Origin: JAUIET01 sp045106985 | GTDB taxonomy: Bacteria > Pseudomonadota > Gammaproteobacteria > Pseudomonadales > JAUIET01 | Assembly (NCBI GenBank): GCA_045106985.1 | Contig: JBGCFQ010000018.1 | Coordinates: forward strand, 1-64,000 | Length of the DNA stretch: 64,000 nucleotides | Direction of reading: 5' to 3' | Shown: piece after piece, positions 62,656-64,000 of the stretch | Layout of the letters: each line of letters opens with the position of its first letter | Position numbering within the stretch: the stretch's first letter is position 1 | Notes under the pieces: model-generated | Seen by the model: only the letters and a program-made list of their open reading frames with translations | Database searches by the model: none | What the model was told of the DNA's origin: nothing | Program-made: the position numbers and the translations under genes

Positions 62656-63828
62656 ATGAATACATTCAATGAATATCACACTGCAATTCTTCCGGCATCC
62701 ACTCGACTTACTGAGGCCGCGCAGGCGCTTGGCGATCAGCGCTCGTTGGCATTTCAGCTGCCCAATGGAGTCGCTTATACTTACAGTAGTAACGGGCAGC
62801 GCATAGAGTTACGTGCCGGTTCGAGTGAGGCTAAGATTGTCGCAGAAATCACTGAAGAGGCTTTTGAGGCGTATACCTCTCAGCTCTTTTCTTTGACGGG
62901 CCTATTTTATACTGGGCAGCTTAAACTGCTACGTGGTGAAGTAGGGTGGCTTTTGCAATGGGAGCCTGCACTGCAAGCCCTTTACTTCGATCGACCTATC
63001 TGGACTCCAGCCTGCATTGATGCGCTTGGCTCTCTGGACGTGCAACGTCAATTCGAATACTACGAGTTAGAAACGGCGCCGGAAGAGTTGGCTTCGTTCC
63101 TTCAAGCAACCGGCTATCTGCATATTCGCAACGTTTTCTCTGCAGAAGAGATTGGTCGTTTTAGACAGGAAGTTGAACGACAAAAGGCCAATGCAAAAGC
63201 GGATGACGGTCGTTCGTGGTGGGCTCGCAATGGTGACGGCGAAGAACTTTGCTGCCGAGTAACGTATCTGCAACGAGACTCCGAGTTGTTAGCAAGCCTG
63301 CCTGCTGATGAGCGTCTTCGCCGCATGGCGTCTTTGCTTGATGAATCGCTAAAACCAGTGGGCAATAGAATGGACGGCATTAGTGTGGTCATTAAAAACC
63401 CCAATGTGGTTGAGGGCATGTCTGACCTACCTTGGCATAGAGACTGCGGTATGGGCGGTCATCATTTGATTTGTCCTAGCTTGAATATTGGCATACAGCT
63501 GGACGAATCCTCCGCTGAGAATGGCCAGCTCAGATTTCTTGCTGGCTCTGCGCAACATGCGAACCCCGCCGTGGATGAATCCATTCCAAACTTACCGGTT
63601 GCGTCACTGGAAGCGCAGGCCGGTGATGTGAGCGTACACTTGGCGCACGTTATGCACATCGCGCCTGCACCCGTCAGCGCGACAGGCAACCGACGTGTTT
63701 TGTACACCAGTTTCGCTAAGCAGCAACTGATCGACGCCATACCCGAGGGCCAAAGCTACAACGACGTATTGTTCAACGATGGCGATGGTCGCGTTCGAAC
63801 GCCTCAAGAGCGAGAGTCCGGTCAATAG
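62656..63828 (+). CDS. Phytanoyl-CoA dioxygenase with SCP2-like N-terminal domain
   Basis: 390 residues. The C-terminal jelly-roll is a phytanoyl-CoA dioxygenase (PhyH): LHIRNVFSAEEIGRFRQEVE, iron ligands His and Asp in LPWHRDCGMGGHH (about 260-262), QLDESSAENGQLRFLAGSAQH and the distal His in VHLAHVMHIAP, and Arg for 2-oxoglutarate in GNRRVLYTSF. The first ~115 residues (AEITEEAFEAYTSQLF, FYTGQLKLLRGEVGWLLQW) look like an SCP2 sterol-carrier domain, which binds acyl-CoA or sterols. This fusion of binding and hydroxylating domains is uncommon. It likely alpha-hydroxylates a methyl-branched acyl-CoA. Confidence 0.88.
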   Translation: MNTFNEYHTAILPASTRLTEAAQALGDQRSLAFQLPNGVAYTYSSNGQRIELRAGSSEAKIVAEITEEAFEAYTSQLFSLTGLFYTGQLKLLRGEVGWLLQWEPALQALYFDRPIWTPACIDALGSLDVQRQFEYYELETAPEELASFLQATGYLHIRNVFSAEEIGRFRQEVERQKANAKADDGRSWWARNGDGEELCCRVTYLQRDSELLASLPADERLRRMASLLDESLKPVGNRMDGISVVIKNPNVVEGMSDLPWHRDCGMGGHHLICPSLNIGIQLDESSAENGQLRFLAGSAQHANPAVDESIPNLPVASLEAQAGDVSVHLAHVMHIAPAPVSATGNRRVLYTSFAKQQLIDAIPEGQSYNDVLFNDGDGRVRTPQERESGQ

Positions 63829-63880
63829 ACGCCACAGCACATGCGTCGTTAGTTAAAAAAGCGGAAGGTAGGAAGTAGGC

Positions 63881-64000
63881 ATGGATTTGGATATTGATTA
63901 CCTTCGAACATGGATAGGCAAGCAAGACCGTGAAAGCGATACAGTAACGCCTGAATTGGTGAAGCGCTTTCGGGCGACGCTCAGTGGTTGCACGGAGTTG
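63881..64000 (+). CDS. FAS1-like/MaoC dehydratase, N-terminal part (cut by window edge)
   Basis: Forty codons from ATG 63881, with AGGAAG and TAGG upstream, read through to the right edge. YLRTWIGKQDRESDTVTPELVKRFRATL is the opening of the FAS1-like dehydratase domain found in mesaconyl-C4-CoA/itaconyl-CoA hydratase-type proteins. It follows the phytanoyl-CoA dioxygenase by 52 bases and fits the acyl-CoA theme. The rest of the gene lies outside the window. Confidence 0.72.
   Translation, partial: MDLDIDYLRTWIGKQDRESDTVTPELVKRFRATLSGCTEL

Overview
The window is a 64 kb chromosomal segment of about 50% GC with gammaproteobacterial character: Rieske oxygenase, TonB receptor, many acyl-CoA enzymes and Crp/Fnr and TetR regulators. 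The mix of lipid/isoprenoid-type catabolism, caspase-like peptidases and Ser/Thr kinase signalling suggests a marine aerobic gammaproteobacterium of the Cellvibrionales/OMG type. That placement is inference; there is no rRNA or marker gene here.

Region 1 (1-10.3 kb) is a protein-phosphorylation module: PP2C phosphatase, a double-FHA membrane protein, a TPR/OmpA-like protein, a transmembrane Ser/Thr kinase with Sel1 repeats, a Crp/Fnr regulator and an adenylate-cyclase/FHA fusion. An acetolactate-synthase-like enzyme and an aldehyde dehydrogenase sit inside it. PP2C, FHA, OmpA and kinase genes together recall the phospho-switch part of type VI secretion loci, but no structural T6SS gene is visible.

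Region 2 (10.4-18.3 kb) opens with a strong selenoprotein candidate. It is a membrane-anchored redoxin read through an in-frame TGA at the first position of a U-P-Y-C redox motif. A 6-bp hairpin with a CGUGC loop sits just after the TGA, where a bacterial SECIS belongs. Then come an Fe-alcohol dehydrogenase, GST, quinone oxidoreductase, LLM flavin enzyme, sugar-isomerase-like protein and an HSL-type esterase.

Region 3 (18.4-34.4 kb) is the most unusual block. A tight four-gene operon encodes a caspase-like peptidase, a CHAT peptidase with zinc ribbon and membrane segments, and two paralogous exported trypsin-like proteases. It is preceded by a small protein ending in four perfect AGDPDIR heptads. 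A divergent TPR membrane protein flanks it, and a second, membrane-bound caspase-like gene lies downstream. This could be a proteolytic cascade (defence, stress or cell death) with the repeat protein as a substrate or partner. A DUF3604 protein and an amidohydrolase broken by an in-frame TAA lie between.

Region 4 (34.4-64 kb) is a catabolic island for acyl-CoA substrates, probably branched or isoprenoid/steroid-like. It has enoyl-CoA hydratases, acyl-CoA dehydrogenases, an alpha-methylacyl-CoA racemase, acyl-CoA ligase, two hotdog hydratases, a thiolase-fold protein lacking the usual nucleophilic Cys with its DUF35 partner, Rieske oxygenase, TonB receptor, solute:sodium symporter, PQQ-type dehydrogenase, phytanoyl-CoA dioxygenase and a partial hydratase at the right edge. 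Three promoters here carry the same 15-bp palindrome TTGAA-N5-TTCAA, which points to one local regulon, probably controlled by the TetR protein encoded next to one of the sites.
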